64,000 nt of DNA. Source: Defluviitaleaceae bacterium. Its GTDB lineage: Bacteria; Bacillota; Clostridia; Lachnospirales; WRAX01. Below are positions 43,031 through 53,347 of this stretch, piece after piece. The position numbers were made by a program, and so were the translations under genes. Each line of letters begins with the position of its first letter. The stretch's first letter is position 1. Below the pieces are notes generated by a model. That model was not told the origin of the DNA and ran no database searches. It worked only from the letters and a program-made list of their open reading frames with translations. Location: contig WRAC01000007.1 in NCBI GenBank assembly GCA_009780415.1, positions 1 to 64,000 of the forward strand, read 5' to 3'.

Positions 43031-44196
43031 AAGCCGCTGGGCAAGGCAAGCTTACCCATTATCACGCCGCGATTGGCACCTGTTGCGCCGCGCATGTTGT
43101 TAGGCCGCGCGAACAGGAATTCATTGCCCAAGACCGCGAAAGCCAGCGCTTCCTTGGCATCCGCCGCCATGCTGTCCGTTTTATTGATTTTCCCCGGAAA
43201 AAGGTCCTCCAGGCAGCGCATTAAATACGCGTTTTTCGCTCCGCCCCCCGTTACCGTCACTTCATCGGCAGGCGTATCGTTAAAGTATGTCAAGGCGTAC
43301 CAAAGCGCGTAAGCCGTGTGATTGGTCACCGTGGCAAGGATATCGGGGAAGCTTAGCCCCCATTCATTGCCGCGCCGCATGATCCGCTCGGCGAAACCGA
43401 CGGTGTACAGCTCGCGCCCGGTGCTCTTTGGCGGTTTTATCATTATAAAGCTATCCGCGTCAGCCAGATACTCGCTGAATTTAAGGCTCTGAGCGCCCGT
43501 CTGCGCCAGGCTCCCATAATAGTCAAAATCTTCCAAGCCCTTGGTGTGCAGCCGCATCAGATTGTCGATGATAACGTTCCCCGGCCCGGTGTCAAAGGCC
43601 CGCACATCATCCGGCCCGCATCCGGCCGGCAGAACGGTCACGTTGCCAATTCCCCCCACATTGAATAACACACGGTTTTTTACAGAGTCCTTATATAACA
43701 CATAATCCACAAACGGTACCAGCGGCGCGCCCTGCCCGCCGTAAGCCATATCCGAGGGCCGAAAGTCCCCAACCGCCGGTTTGCCCGTAACGGCGGCGAT
43801 ATCCGCCAGCTCGCCTATTTGCAGCGTGGCGCCAATCTCCGGCATATGGTACATCGTCTGCCCGTGAGACGAAACGACATCCACTGAATCCATATCAATG
43901 CCGCCGCTCTCCGCCGCTTTCAGCACAGCCTCCCCAATCAGTACGCCCAGCTTCTTATTCAGGCGGCAGATATCGGCGACGCTGCTGGTATCCTTGGAGC
44001 TGTTCATCAAAAGCTCCGCTTTCCACGCCGGGGTAAGCGGTATGGTCTGAAAATGCCGCAATTCCGCCTTTGTTTCCGTGCCGCTGCCGCTTATCGCCGC
44101 AAAAGCGACGTCTATGCCGTCAAAGGACGTGCCGGACATAACGCCGGCAAAAAGGCGGACGGGTTTATCCGTAATATCCTTAATGATACCATACAT
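43027..44196 (-). CDS. anmK: Anhydro-N-acetylmuramic acid kinase
   Basis: A 389-residue kinase that opens and phosphorylates anhydro-MurNAc released in cell-wall turnover to MurNAc-6-phosphate. It is recognised by FAGVMSGTSFDGIDVAFA at the N-terminus, VVSSHGQTMYHMP, GGIGNVTVLP, FDTGPGNVIIDNLM and the TVTGGGAKNAYLM ATP-site motif. ATG 44196 lies 6 nt after GGAAG. A murQ etherase is not in the window. It overlaps the TIGR01906 gene by 4 bp. Confidence 0.93.
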   Translation of the reverse strand: MYGIIKDITDKPVRLFAGVMSGTSFDGIDVAFAAISGSGTETKAELRHFQTIPLTPAWKAELLMNSSKDTSSVADICRLNKKLGVLIGEAVLKAAESGGIDMDSVDVVSSHGQTMYHMPEIGATLQIGELADIAAVTGKPAVGDFRPSDMAYGGQGAPLVPFVDYVLYKDSVKNRVLFNVGGIGNVTVLPAGCGPDDVRAFDTGPGNVIIDNLMRLHTKGLEDFDYYGSLAQTGAQSLKFSEYLADADSFIMIKPPKSTGRELYTVGFAERIMRRGNEWGLSFPDILATVTNHTAYALWYALTYFNDTPADEVTVTGGGAKNAYLMRCLEDLFPGKINKTDSMAADAKEALAFAVLGNEFLFARPNNMRGATGANRGVIMGKLALPSGL

Positions 44197-44250
44197 CAAT
44201 ATCTTCCTTTTGTGTTTTTTTGTGTTTTCTGTGGTTTGTATAAATATTTT

Positions 44251-46257
44251 TTATATAATCAGCTTAATCCCGCCAAGCTCAGCCCCGGCCCACTCGTTTC
44301 CATGTTCTTCCCAGTAAGCCTTCGCCGCCGCCTGCGCCTCCTTCAAAATCGCGCCGTCGCGGTAAAGGTTGGCAATCATAAGCTCCGGCAGGCCGTGCTG
44401 CCTTGTGCCAAGGAAATCCCCGGGTCCGCGTATTCGCAAATCCAGATCGGCAAGCTTGAAGCCGTCCGATGTGGCGGTCATGGCCTTCATGCGCTCCTTA
44501 GTAACATCGGACGCCGCGTCGGTGATAAGTATGCAGTAACTCTGCTCCGCCCCGCGCCCGACGCGGCCGCGCAATTGATGAAGCTGTGACAGCCCGAATT
44601 GCTCCGCGTTCTCAACCAGCATGACCGTGGCGTTCGGCACATCAATGCCAACCTCGATAACGGTCGTAGCCACCAAAACAGGAATCTCACCCGACGCAAA
44701 CCCGCCCATAACGGCGTTTTTCTCATCCTGCCTTAATTTCCCGTGCATTATCGCCGTTTTAACGCCCATTGCCCGCGCGGCTTCGGCGGCATAGGTTTTC
44801 ACCGAATTAAGCCCGCGTTCATTATCCTCTATTGCCGGGCAGACAATAAAAGCCTGTCCGCCGCTATCCACTTGTTTCTTTATAAACGTAAAAACCCTGT
44901 CCCGATAACCGGAGTTTACGGCGTTCGTCTTAATATCCTTGCGCCCTGGTGGAAGCTCGTCAATAACCGATATGTCCATGTCCCCGTATAATATAAGCGC
45001 CAGCGTGCGCGGTATAGGCGTCGCCGTCATTACGACGCAATGCGGGCAGCCGCCCTTTTCGTTGAGCAAACCGCGCTGCCTGACGCCAAAGCGGTGCTGC
45101 TCGTCCGTAATGACAAGGCCCAACCTCTCAAACTCCACATTATCAACTATCAGCGCGTGCGTTCCAACGATTATATCCAACTCTCCGCGCGAAAGCCTTT
45201 CCTTCACCGCCGCTTTCTCTTTTAAGGAGAGCGAACCCGTCAAAAGCCCGGTCTTTAATCCAACTTTATCAAAAACACGCTGCAGGCTGACGTAATGCTG
45301 ACGCGCCAAGGTTTCCGTCGGAGCCATCAGCGCGGACTGCAAGCCGTTCTTTGCCGCCAAAAACATCGACGCCATGGCAACCGCCGTTTTACCCGACCCC
45401 ACATCTCCCTGTACCAGCCTGTTCATCACATGCCCCGAGGACATATCGGCCTTCAACTCGCCAAAAACCCGCTCCTGCGCGGCTGTAAACCGGAACGGCA
45501 GCGCCGCCAAGAAATCCCTTTCATCGGTATCAGCCAGAGCAATACCCGGCATTTTCCGTACCAAACCGCGTATGTTCAACAACGAGTATTGCAGCATAAA
45601 TAACTCGGTAAACACCAAAGTATGCCGCGCCGCCCGAAACAGCTTCGCGCTTTCGGGATAATGTATGTTTGTAAGCGCACCGCGCCTGTCCAGCAGTTCC
45701 TGTGATTTTACAACAGCCTCGGGAAGAACCTCTCCGCCGATGCAGCAGGCGTAAGCGTCCAAAGCGTCGCGGAGTATGCGCCGCAAGACCTTTTGCGACA
45801 GTCCTTCGGTCAAAGGATAAACCGGAACAATACGCGCGCCGCTCAGCAGCTCTTTACCCGTAACGGCCTCATATTCCGGCTGCTCCATCGTAAACAAACC
45901 GTTAAAATACGATACCTCTCCCGAAAAGATGTACTCGCCTTTCTTTAACGCGTTCTTCATGTAGGGCTGATTAAACCAGACCGCGCTCAACTCGCCCGTA
46001 CTGTCCGAAAGCGCGGCCGTAACAAGCGTAACCTTATGCTTTATGGCGACAGCCGGAGCCGCGGTTACGCGCGCCTTAACCGTATAATAACCGGACGAAA
46101 GCCCGGTGATCGGGGTAATAACGCTTCTGTCGCGGTAATCTTTGGGCAGGTGGTTAATCAAATCCCCCACAGTGCGTATCCCAAGCCGTTTCAACGCGGC
46201 CTCGCGGCTGGGGCCGATGCCCTTCAAAACAGTTACATTGTCCGTAAGGCTTTTCAT
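44251..46257 (-). CDS. recG: ATP-dependent DNA helicase RecG
   Basis: A 668-residue helicase that remodels stalled forks and branched DNA. The N-terminal wedge domain (DSTGELSAVWFNQPYMKNAL) precedes the helicase core: Walker A QGDVGSGKTAVAMAS, Walker B-like VITDEQHRFG, motif III TATPIPRT, and ATTVIEVGIDVPNATVM and QLHQLRGRVGRG. It is slightly shorter than E. coli RecG (693). The start overlaps the fakA stop by 4 bp. Confidence 0.95.
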   Translation of the reverse strand: MKSLTDNVTVLKGIGPSREAALKRLGIRTVGDLINHLPKDYRDRSVITPITGLSSGYYTVKARVTAAPAVAIKHKVTLVTAALSDSTGELSAVWFNQPYMKNALKKGEYIFSGEVSYFNGLFTMEQPEYEAVTGKELLSGARIVPVYPLTEGLSQKVLRRILRDALDAYACCIGGEVLPEAVVKSQELLDRRGALTNIHYPESAKLFRAARHTLVFTELFMLQYSLLNIRGLVRKMPGIALADTDERDFLAALPFRFTAAQERVFGELKADMSSGHVMNRLVQGDVGSGKTAVAMASMFLAAKNGLQSALMAPTETLARQHYVSLQRVFDKVGLKTGLLTGSLSLKEKAAVKERLSRGELDIIVGTHALIVDNVEFERLGLVITDEQHRFGVRQRGLLNEKGGCPHCVVMTATPIPRTLALILYGDMDISVIDELPPGRKDIKTNAVNSGYRDRVFTFIKKQVDSGGQAFIVCPAIEDNERGLNSVKTYAAEAARAMGVKTAIMHGKLRQDEKNAVMGGFASGEIPVLVATTVIEVGIDVPNATVMLVENAEQFGLSQLHQLRGRVGRGAEQSYCILITDAASDVTKERMKAMTATSDGFKLADLDLRIRGPGDFLGTRQHGLPELMIANLYRDGAILKEAQAAAKAYWEEHGNEWAGAELGGIKLII

Positions 46258-47942
46258 TCAGCGGAAATAATATATTTATAGACGGGCTGCCCGCCGTTTT
46301 GAAGCTCGCATTCCAGGTCGGGATGCTCTTTTTTAATGTATGCCATCAATTTTTCCGCGTCTTTTTGCCTTACACCCTCGCCGTAATAACACGCCACGAA
46401 GGAAATATCCTCCGTAATCAGCGCCGCCGCCATACGCCGCGCGGCCTCCGCCGTGTTTTTATGTGTCAGCGCGATTTTACCGTCAATAATGCAGATAGCG
46501 TCACCCTTTGATATGGACATGTTCTCAATAACGGTGTCCCGCACCGCGTGGGTCAGCAGCCCGGAGTGGATATTCTTGATCATCTCCTCCATAAGCGCCG
46601 CGTTTTCAGCCGCGTTCACGGAATGGACAAAACCCGTCAGCGCCGCCAAACCCTGCGGCATCGAACGCGACGGTATCACAAAAACTTCCTTGTCCGTACA
46701 CATCGACGCGGCCTGCCTCGCGGCAAGAATAATATTTTTGTTATTGGGCAATATAATCACAGACTTCGCGGGAACCGCGCGCAGAGCCTTTATAAACTCA
46801 TCCGCGCTTGGGTTCATGCTTTGCCCGCCCTGTATAACGTAATCCGCTCCCATGCTTGTGAAAAACTCAATAAAACCCTGCCCGTTCGCCACCGCGATAA
46901 ACCCCGTATCCTTCAGGGGGACATCGGGCACCGGTTCCGGCGCGGGTTCGGCCGACGCGCCTTTAGCCGCGGATTCCGCTTGCTGCACGCGCATGTTCTC
47001 AATGCTTATATTATCAATATACCCGAAGGTCAGCGCTTTTTGCAGCACAATCCCCGGGTCGTTGGTATGCACATGGATTTTTACCAAATTATCGTCCGAA
47101 ACCACGACAATGGAATCGCCGATGGTATCGAAAAATTCCATCAGCTCGTTTTCATACTGCTCCGCGTTCTCCCCCGCAGTAATAAACAGCTCCGTGCAAT
47201 AACCGAAAACGATATCCTCCGCCTGTGCCGCGCTGATGTGGGTATGTCCCAAAACGGCGTTGCGGAACGCGCTGCCCTCGTCCTTATAAATACCGGGCGA
47301 CACCGGGACAGGCACATGCTCACCGGTAATCGCGCCGTACATGCCATTAAGGATGACAAGGAAACCCTTACCGCCCGCGTCCTCAACATCGGCGGCCTTT
47401 AAAGCCGGCAGCATCTCCTTTGTTTTGCCAAGCACAACGTTTCCATGCTGGATAATCTTAACAAAAAGTTCGTCTATCCCAATCTCCGGCCCTGTATCCT
47501 GTTCCGTAAGCTGCGCGGCCTTTTCCCCAATCGCGCGCGCCACCGTCAGGATCGTGCCCTCCTTTGGCTTCATTATGGCCCTGTAAGCCGTCTCGGACGC
47601 CCCCGCGAACGCGCGGGCCAAATCATGCGGGCCGGCCTCCGCCAAGCCGTCAAGCGCTTTGGCAAACCCACGGAAAAGCTGCGAAAGTATAACGCCTGAG
47701 TTACCCCTCGCTCCGCGCAGCGCCCCCGCGGAAGCGGCTTTCGCCACCGCGCCCACCGAATTCCCGGCAACCTTTTCAGCCTCCGTTGCCGCCGACAGCG
47801 CGGTTAAGTACATATTAATGCCGGTATCGCCGTCCGGTACGGGGAAAACGTTCATTGCGTCCAGGAGGTCTTTGTTATCGTTCAAGGCGTTTGCCGCCGC
47901 GGTAAAAGCGGCTTGCAGCATATGTCCTGTCAATGTATACAT
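46254..47942 (-). CDS. fakA: DAK2/DhaL-domain fatty acid kinase FakA (YloV)
   Basis: A 562-residue kinase subunit. The DhaL domain reads NVFPVPDGDTGINMYLTALSA (Mg-binding aspartates) and GARGNSGVILSQLFRGFAKAL. A middle linker domain has HVHTNDPGIVLQKAL. The C-terminal FakA domain contains VILPNNKNIILAARQAA and VIPSRSMPQGLAAL. With a FakB protein encoded elsewhere it phosphorylates exogenous fatty acids for phospholipid synthesis. It starts 11 bp after the Asp23-like gene, the usual yloU-yloV-recG order of Firmicutes. Confidence 0.92.
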   Translation of the reverse strand: MYTLTGHMLQAAFTAAANALNDNKDLLDAMNVFPVPDGDTGINMYLTALSAATEAEKVAGNSVGAVAKAASAGALRGARGNSGVILSQLFRGFAKALDGLAEAGPHDLARAFAGASETAYRAIMKPKEGTILTVARAIGEKAAQLTEQDTGPEIGIDELFVKIIQHGNVVLGKTKEMLPALKAADVEDAGGKGFLVILNGMYGAITGEHVPVPVSPGIYKDEGSAFRNAVLGHTHISAAQAEDIVFGYCTELFITAGENAEQYENELMEFFDTIGDSIVVVSDDNLVKIHVHTNDPGIVLQKALTFGYIDNISIENMRVQQAESAAKGASAEPAPEPVPDVPLKDTGFIAVANGQGFIEFFTSMGADYVIQGGQSMNPSADEFIKALRAVPAKSVIILPNNKNIILAARQAASMCTDKEVFVIPSRSMPQGLAALTGFVHSVNAAENAALMEEMIKNIHSGLLTHAVRDTVIENMSISKGDAICIIDGKIALTHKNTAEAARRMAAALITEDISFVACYYGEGVRQKDAEKLMAYIKKEHPDLECELQNGGQPVYKYIISAE

Positions 47943-47953
47943 GCCCGCGCCCC

Positions 47954-48310
47954 CTACTCGTCCAGCTTTAGCCCGTCAACAAAAACGTTCACGGCCAGAA
48001 CCTGCAAACCCGTTGCTTCCTCGACCTTATACTTCACAGTGTCGATAAGCGATTCGCAGATAACGGAGATGCTGGTACCGTACAGTACTATAACATGTAT
48101 ATCAAGTATAACAGCATTCTCCTGCGTGGTAAGGCTTATGCCCTTGGTTTGGCTCTCTTTCTTCAAAAGCCTTGCGATGCCGTCTTTCATGTTCTTCGCC
48201 GCCATGCCCACAATGCCGTAGCATTCCATCGCGGCGGCCCCGGCGATCTTCAGGATAACCTCGTAATCAATGGCGATCTGCCCGTAATCGTTGGTTATTT
48301 TGCAATTCAT
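47954..48310 (-). CDS. Asp23/Gls24 family protein (YloU-like)
   Basis: A 118-residue Asp23/Gls24 protein: GQIAIDYEVILKIAGAAAMECYGIVGMA is the family start, and HVIVLYGTSISVICESLIDTVKY follows. These small proteins associate with membrane anchors or envelope-stress functions; the YloU member always lies before yloV/fakA, and its job is unknown. It sits 23 bp after rpoD and 11 bp before fakA. Confidence 0.92.
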   Translation of the reverse strand: MNCKITNDYGQIAIDYEVILKIAGAAAMECYGIVGMAAKNMKDGIARLLKKESQTKGISLTTQENAVILDIHVIVLYGTSISVICESLIDTVKYKVEEATGLQVLAVNVFVDGLKLDE

Positions 48311-48333
48311 CGTATGCTCCTTCCAATCAGGTT

Positions 48334-49413
48334 TTATTCTAAATAATCCTTCAATTTCTTGCTTCGTGACGGATGCCGCAGTTTACGCAGCGCCTTGGCC
48401 TCAATCTGCCTGATGCGCTCCCGCGTTACATTGAACTCCTTGCCCACTTCCTCAAGCGTCCTGGGGCGCCCGTCGTCAAGGCCGAAGCGCAGGCGCAAAA
48501 CCTTTTTCTCGCGGTCGGTAAGCGTGTCCAGTACACTCAGAAGCTGTTCCTTCAGCAATGTAAACGCGGCGGCATCGGACGGCGCGGGAATATCGTCGTC
48601 GGCGATAAAGTCGCCGATGTGGCTGTCCTCCTCCTCGCCGATGGGCGTTTCAAGGGAAACGGGGTCTTGTGAAAGCTTCATTATAGCCCGTACTTTCTCA
48701 ACGGAAAGCTGCATCTCCCTAGCGATTTCCTCGGCGGTGGGTTCACGGCCCAGCTCCTGCAGAAGCTGCTTGGATACGCGCAGCAGCTTGTTGATGGTTT
48801 CTACCATATGGACGGGTATGCGGATGGTGCGCGCCTGGTCCGCAATAGCGCGGGTGATGGCCTGACGTATCCACCAGGTCGCGTATGTGCTGAATTTGTA
48901 GCCTTTTTTGTAATCGAACTTCTCAACGGCTTTAATCAAGCCCAAATTGCCTTCCTGTATAAGGTCAAGGAAATGCATTCCACGCCCGCCGTACCGCTTG
49001 GCTATGCTGACGACAAGGCGCAGGTTGGCTTCGGTAAGGCGTTTTTTGGCGTCGTCCTCGCCCATTTCCATAGACTTCGCAAGCTCCGTTTCCTCGTCGG
49101 TGGTCAACAGCGGCACCTTGCCGATTTCCTTTAGGTACATGCGAACGTGGTCGTCAACGTTAATGACGACGTCGGAAAGGCCGACATCAATATCCTTGTC
49201 AAGGTCCTCCTCAATCTCAATGCCGCCGCCCACTATGTCGATGTTCTGAAGCTCGAGGTATTCGCAGATTTTCTCTATCTGGTCGGGGTCGATATCCACG
49301 TCGCTCAAGGCTTCGTTTATCTCTTTATAGTCAATGGAATTGTTTTTCTTTTTTGCCAAAGTCACAAGATCCTTGAGAATATTCAGCAAAACGGTATCTT
49401 CCATGGATTTCAA
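48334..49413 (-). CDS. rpoD: RNA polymerase primary sigma factor
   Basis: About 359 residues, the housekeeping SigA. Region 1.2 ([19 protein letters not shown]), region 2 with the -10 recognition helix ([39 protein letters not shown]), region 3 ([17 protein letters not shown]) and region 4 ([23 protein letters not shown]) are all present. I favour TTG 49413, which has GGAAGG 6 nt upstream; ATG 49431 and ATG 49404 lack a well-spaced site. It follows dnaG by 48 bp, the conserved macromolecular-synthesis arrangement. Confidence 0.95.
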   Translation of the reverse strand: MKSMEDTVLLNILKDLVTLAKKKNNSIDYKEINEALSDVDIDPDQIEKICEYLELQNIDIVGGGIEIEEDLDKDIDVGLSDVVINVDDHVRMYLKEIGKVPLLTTDEETELAKSMEMGEDDAKKRLTEANLRLVVSIAKRYGGRGMHFLDLIQEGNLGLIKAVEKFDYKKGYKFSTYATWWIRQAITRAIADQARTIRIPVHMVETINKLLRVSKQLLQELGREPTAEEIAREMQLSVEKVRAIMKLSQDPVSLETPIGEEEDSHIGDFIADDDIPAPSDAAAFTLLKEQLLSVLDTLTDREKKVLRLRFGLDDGRPRTLEEVGKEFNVTRERIRQIEAKALRKLRHPSRSKKLKDYLE

Positions 49414-49461
49414 GCAAATCCTTCCCTTCATCTGTTGTTTACTATTCTTACCATATGATTG

Positions 49462-51222
49462 CTATATATACGAAGCCGGCAGCTCTTTTTGGCGTAATTT
49501 CAAGGTTTCCAGCTTTTCATACTCACTGTTGTCCATCGCGTCCTTAATCCGCTTTTGAATGTATTCACTTTTTATTCTTTTTATCCGCTCGTTTAAATTC
49601 GATTTCAACGCGTCTTCGTTTTCATATTCAATCACCCCGGCGAAAATTACGGATACTATATCCTGTTCGCTTGGCTCCTCAAAATGCCCGGCAAGCTCGC
49701 TCGGGGTAACGGTGCCTTTGGCGTCGCGCTTAGCGCGGATCAGGCCGTAAAGGGTTTTATACACGGGGAAAAGTATTTCCTCAGGGTCAAGGTTGTCCCT
49801 AATGGCCTCATAAAGATTTATATGCGTGGACATCCAATACAATACATTTCGGTAAGCGGCCATCAACGCTTCGGGCAAATCCGTCTTTGTACGCGGGGTT
49901 GGCACAGTTTTAAATACGTTAAAGTCCAATGATTGTTTTCCTTCGGCGGCTTCAACCCGCCCCCGGATGGCTTCAACTGTTACCCCCGTTTCCTTGGCAA
50001 CGGCATTTATATACACATCACGTTCGATAGGATCAGAAAGCTCCGCTAAAACCTGCGCCGCCGCCGACGCATACGCAACCCTGCCGTAATCGTCCTCCGA
50101 AACCTTTCCCCGAACAAGCGCAAACTGAAAATCCGTAGGCAGCATAGCATTGCCAAGAACCTCCGCAAACGCTTCCGCCCCGTATTTTATAAGGAACTCG
50201 TCAGGATCCTTCGCTCCCTCAAGGCGCAGTACCTTTATTTTCGTATTTTCACGGCGAAGGATGGGGATAGCCCTAAGCACCGCCGCCTCGCCCGCCGCGT
50301 CGCTGTCAAACAGCAGCACCGCCGTTTTACCGCGGAAATACTGGTTCAAAGCCCGCGCGTGCTCGCGCCCCATCGCCGTACCCAAGGTCGCCGCGACGCC
50401 CTCGAAGCCCGCCTGGAAAAGGGCCAGCGTGTCCATATACCCTTCAACGATAATAACAACATCGGATTTAGTTTTGCGCGCGAAATTAAGGGCGAAAAGG
50501 TTGCGGTTTTTTGAAAAAACGGGGGTTTCGGGCGAGTTCAGGTATTTCGGCCCGCCGTCGGTAAAGCTCCTGCCGCCGAAGCCGCACACGCGGCCCTGCG
50601 CGTCGATAATCGGGAACATGAGCATGTTACGGAACCTGTCGCCGTATCCGTTCCTTCCTTTGCTTGCCAAACCGCCTTTTTCAAGGACTTCATCGTCAAA
50701 TCCTTGTTCCCGGAGATATTTATACAGCCTGTCCCATCCCGGCGGCGAATAGCCCAACCCAAATTTTGCTGCCATGCTGTTTTTTATGCGGCGTTGTAAA
50801 AGGTACGCCCGCGCATGTTCGCCTTCCGTTTGTTTTAAACAATCGAAATAAAACCGCGCGGCCTTTGCGTTGGCCTCATAAATCGCGTCACGCAGCTTGC
50901 CCATGGCTTTACCCGCGCCGCCGCGTTCCTCCGGCAGCTCGATTCTGGCACGGTCGGCAAGGTGTTTTACGGCATCTACAAAGCTAAGATTTTCCACGCG
51001 CATGATAAAACCGACCACATTGCCGCCAGCATTGCAGCCGAAGCAATGAAACATCTGCATATCCGGGCTTACGGAAAACGACGGGGTTTTCTCCCTGTGG
51101 AACGGACAAAGCCCCAAATAGCGCCCCCCGCGCTGCTTTAACCGGACATAGGACGAGATCACATCAATAATATCGTTGCCGCGCCTTACATCATCCAGCA
51201 CCTCGTCAGAAAAAAACGCCAT
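49462..51222 (-). CDS. dnaG: DNA primase
   Basis: A 586-residue primase that makes RNA primers at the fork. It has an N-terminal CHC2 zinc finger (CPFHREKTPSFSV ... MFHCFGCNAGGN), the RNA polymerase domain with RFRNMLMFPIID and GFGGRSF, and a TOPRIM domain with VIIVEGYMDTLALFQAG and LFDSDAAGEAAV. The C-terminal helicase-interaction region is present. It is first in the long minus-strand run; a likely promoter (TTGCCA, 16 bp, TAAAAA) lies in the 109-bp divergent gap before the PBP gene. Confidence 0.95.
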   Translation of the reverse strand: MAFFSDEVLDDVRRGNDIIDVISSYVRLKQRGGRYLGLCPFHREKTPSFSVSPDMQMFHCFGCNAGGNVVGFIMRVENLSFVDAVKHLADRARIELPEERGGAGKAMGKLRDAIYEANAKAARFYFDCLKQTEGEHARAYLLQRRIKNSMAAKFGLGYSPPGWDRLYKYLREQGFDDEVLEKGGLASKGRNGYGDRFRNMLMFPIIDAQGRVCGFGGRSFTDGGPKYLNSPETPVFSKNRNLFALNFARKTKSDVVIIVEGYMDTLALFQAGFEGVAATLGTAMGREHARALNQYFRGKTAVLLFDSDAAGEAAVLRAIPILRRENTKIKVLRLEGAKDPDEFLIKYGAEAFAEVLGNAMLPTDFQFALVRGKVSEDDYGRVAYASAAAQVLAELSDPIERDVYINAVAKETGVTVEAIRGRVEAAEGKQSLDFNVFKTVPTPRTKTDLPEALMAAYRNVLYWMSTHINLYEAIRDNLDPEEILFPVYKTLYGLIRAKRDAKGTVTPSELAGHFEEPSEQDIVSVIFAGVIEYENEDALKSNLNERIKRIKSEYIQKRIKDAMDNSEYEKLETLKLRQKELPASYI

Positions 51223-51331
51223 TACCTACTTTCCTCCCTATAAATTAATAATTCGACATATATAAAGAAATTACTTTTTTTATCATAGTTTATATGCTTG
51301 GCAAATAAATTAGATATGTAGGAGGCGGATT

Positions 51332-53278
51332 ATGCATACGGCCAACATGAAAATAAAAAGAAAATTGCTTTTTATACTGGCGGTGTTCGAGGCAATGATG
51401 ATTTTCCTCCTATTCCGCGTTTTTTACATACAGGCCTTTGAAGCCGAGCATTTGCAACAGAGGGCATATGAGCAGCAAACCAGGGACAGGCTGATAGCCC
51501 CGAACCGCGGCACGATTTATGACCGCAACATGGTAGGCCTTGCCGTAACCGAAAGCGTTTGCTCAGTCAGCGTTATCCGCGCCCAGATACAGGACCCCGA
51601 GCATGTCGCGCGGGTTTTAGCGGAACTGTTGGATATGGAATACGAGGAAGTGCTGGCAAAGGTCAAGAAACGGGTGGCGCTTGAACGGATTAAAACGAAG
51701 GTGGACAAGGAAACCGCCGATAAAATCCGCGCCCTTGACCTGCCCGGCGTCGTTGTGGACGAGGACATAAAACGGATTTATCCCTTCGGTAACCTGGCAT
51801 CACAGGTAATCGGCTTTGTCGGAAGGGATAACCAGGGCATTATCGGGCTTGAGGCCAAATATGACCGTTTCATGAAGGGTGAGGCGGGCAAGATTTTAAC
51901 CCAGACGGACGCGGCGGGGCGTCAAATTACGGGCGGGGATATCAGCCGTCAGGAACCGGTGGACGGGTTGAACCTTGTAACAACCCTGGATTACGTGGTA
52001 CAGCGCTACGCCGAGCAAACAATTCAAAAAGCAGTGGATTTACGCGGGGCGAAACGGGGCCTTATTATCGTGATGAACCCGCAAAACGGTGAGATTTACG
52101 CCATGGCAAACTATCCCGGTTTTGACCTGAACGAGCCTTTTGAAATCAACGACCCTCAGCTTGCGGCGATCTGGCAGACATTTACAATGGACGAACAGCT
52201 CTCGCACTTAAACCGTATGTGGCGCAACTTCGGCCTGAACGACACCTACGAGCCGGGCTCGACGTTCAAGGTAATGACCGCCGCCGCCGGCCTTGACGAG
52301 GGCGTGATATCGCCCTCGGGCCACTTCAACTGCGGCAGCGGCACCCAAGTGGCGAACCGCTTCATAAAATGCTGGCGTTCACCAAGGAGCCACGGCTCCC
52401 AGAATTTTGTCCAGGGTATGCAAAACTCATGCAACCCCGTGTTTATGGAAACCGCCGCGAGATTGGGCAAAGAGACTTTTTACGAATACATGAACGCATT
52501 TGGGTTTACGTCAAAAACAGGCGTGGATTTGCCGGGTGAGGCCGTCGGTATTTTACATAAATTGGATAATGTAGGCCCGGTTGAGCTGGCGACAATGAGC
52601 TTCGGCCAAAGCTTCCAGATCAGCCCCCTGCAATTGATGCGCGCCGTGTCCGCCTGCGTGAACGGCGGGTACATGGTCACCCCGCATGTCGGCCTGAGGC
52701 TTACGGACTCGAACGGCATGATCGCGGACGAATTCGTTTACGAACGCGGCGAACAGGTTATTTCGGAGGACACCTCACGCCTTATGCGCGATATACTCGA
52801 AAGCGTGGTGGAGACGGGAACGGGCAACCGCTCGTACTTGCCCGGCTACAGGGTAGGCGGTAAAACGGCGACCAGCGAAAAGCTACCGCGCAGAAGCGGT
52901 AAGTACATCTCCTCATTTATAACGCTGGCCCCGGCGGAGAACCCGGCGGTTCTGGCCCTGGTGCTGATAGACGAACCGGTTGGGGCGTATTACGGCGGGC
53001 AGGTTGCCGGGCCGGTCATGAAAGAGCTTTTGGAAAACATTCTGCCGTACTTGGGCGTGGAGCCCGTGTACAGTGATTCGGAGCTTGAAATGAAGGGAGT
53101 CGGCACGGTTTCGGTGCCCCTCCTCACCGGCCTTGATTTTAAGACAGCCTCGGATATGCTTAAAACGCTGGGGGTAAACATCGACAGCTCGGGCGAAGGC
53201 AGCCTGATTACAAGCCAGTTCCCGCCCCCGGGTGAGGAAATCAACCGGGGAAGCAAGGTAATCGTTTACTTTGAGTAA
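51332..53278 (+). CDS. Class B penicillin-binding protein with PASTA domain (SpoVD/FtsI type)
   Basis: A 648-residue transpeptidase that cross-links septal peptidoglycan. It has an N-terminal membrane anchor (KLLFILAVFEAMMIFLLFRVF), a dimerisation domain (RDRLIAPNRGTIYDRN) and a transpeptidase domain with active-site Ser in YEPGSTFKVMTAAAG (Ser about 311) and SxN in MQNSCNPVFME. The usual KTG motif reads KTA in GGKTATSEKLP. One C-terminal PASTA domain follows (VPLLTGLDFKTASDMLKTLG). ATG 51332 has AGGAGGCG upstream. Its place before murE is standard for spoVD/pbpB; sequence cannot say whether it serves vegetative division or spores. No ftsL or rsmH lies upstream. Confidence 0.88.
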   Translation: MHTANMKIKRKLLFILAVFEAMMIFLLFRVFYIQAFEAEHLQQRAYEQQTRDRLIAPNRGTIYDRNMVGLAVTESVCSVSVIRAQIQDPEHVARVLAELLDMEYEEVLAKVKKRVALERIKTKVDKETADKIRALDLPGVVVDEDIKRIYPFGNLASQVIGFVGRDNQGIIGLEAKYDRFMKGEAGKILTQTDAAGRQITGGDISRQEPVDGLNLVTTLDYVVQRYAEQTIQKAVDLRGAKRGLIIVMNPQNGEIYAMANYPGFDLNEPFEINDPQLAAIWQTFTMDEQLSHLNRMWRNFGLNDTYEPGSTFKVMTAAAGLDEGVISPSGHFNCGSGTQVANRFIKCWRSPRSHGSQNFVQGMQNSCNPVFMETAARLGKETFYEYMNAFGFTSKTGVDLPGEAVGILHKLDNVGPVELATMSFGQSFQISPLQLMRAVSACVNGGYMVTPHVGLRLTDSNGMIADEFVYERGEQVISEDTSRLMRDILESVVETGTGNRSYLPGYRVGGKTATSEKLPRRSGKYISSFITLAPAENPAVLALVLIDEPVGAYYGGQVAGPVMKELLENILPYLGVEPVYSDSELEMKGVGTVSVPLLTGLDFKTASDMLKTLGVNIDSSGEGSLITSQFPPPGEEINRGSKVIVYFE

Positions 53279-53341
53279 TACCGGCTTACGTTCTTTATTT
53301 CCTTGAATACAAGCCGGTATAGGGTCGCACTTTGTGCGCCC
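53279..53341 (+). repeat. Inverted repeats downstream of the PBP gene
   Basis: Perfect 9-bp arms TACCGGCTT (53279-53287) and AAGCCGGTA (53311-53319) enclose a 23-nt loop right after the PBP stop. A second small hairpin, GGGTCGCAC-TTT-GTGCGCCC with one bulge, follows at 53322-53341. Neither has a T-run, so termination is uncertain. Confidence 0.5.
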
Positions 53342-53347
53342 GAATCC

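Noticed and set aside
46548-47402. 284-codon plus-strand ORF opposite fakA
   Set aside because: It lies wholly inside the well-supported fakA gene in antisense, is rich in Arg/His in the way of shadow frames, and resembles no family.
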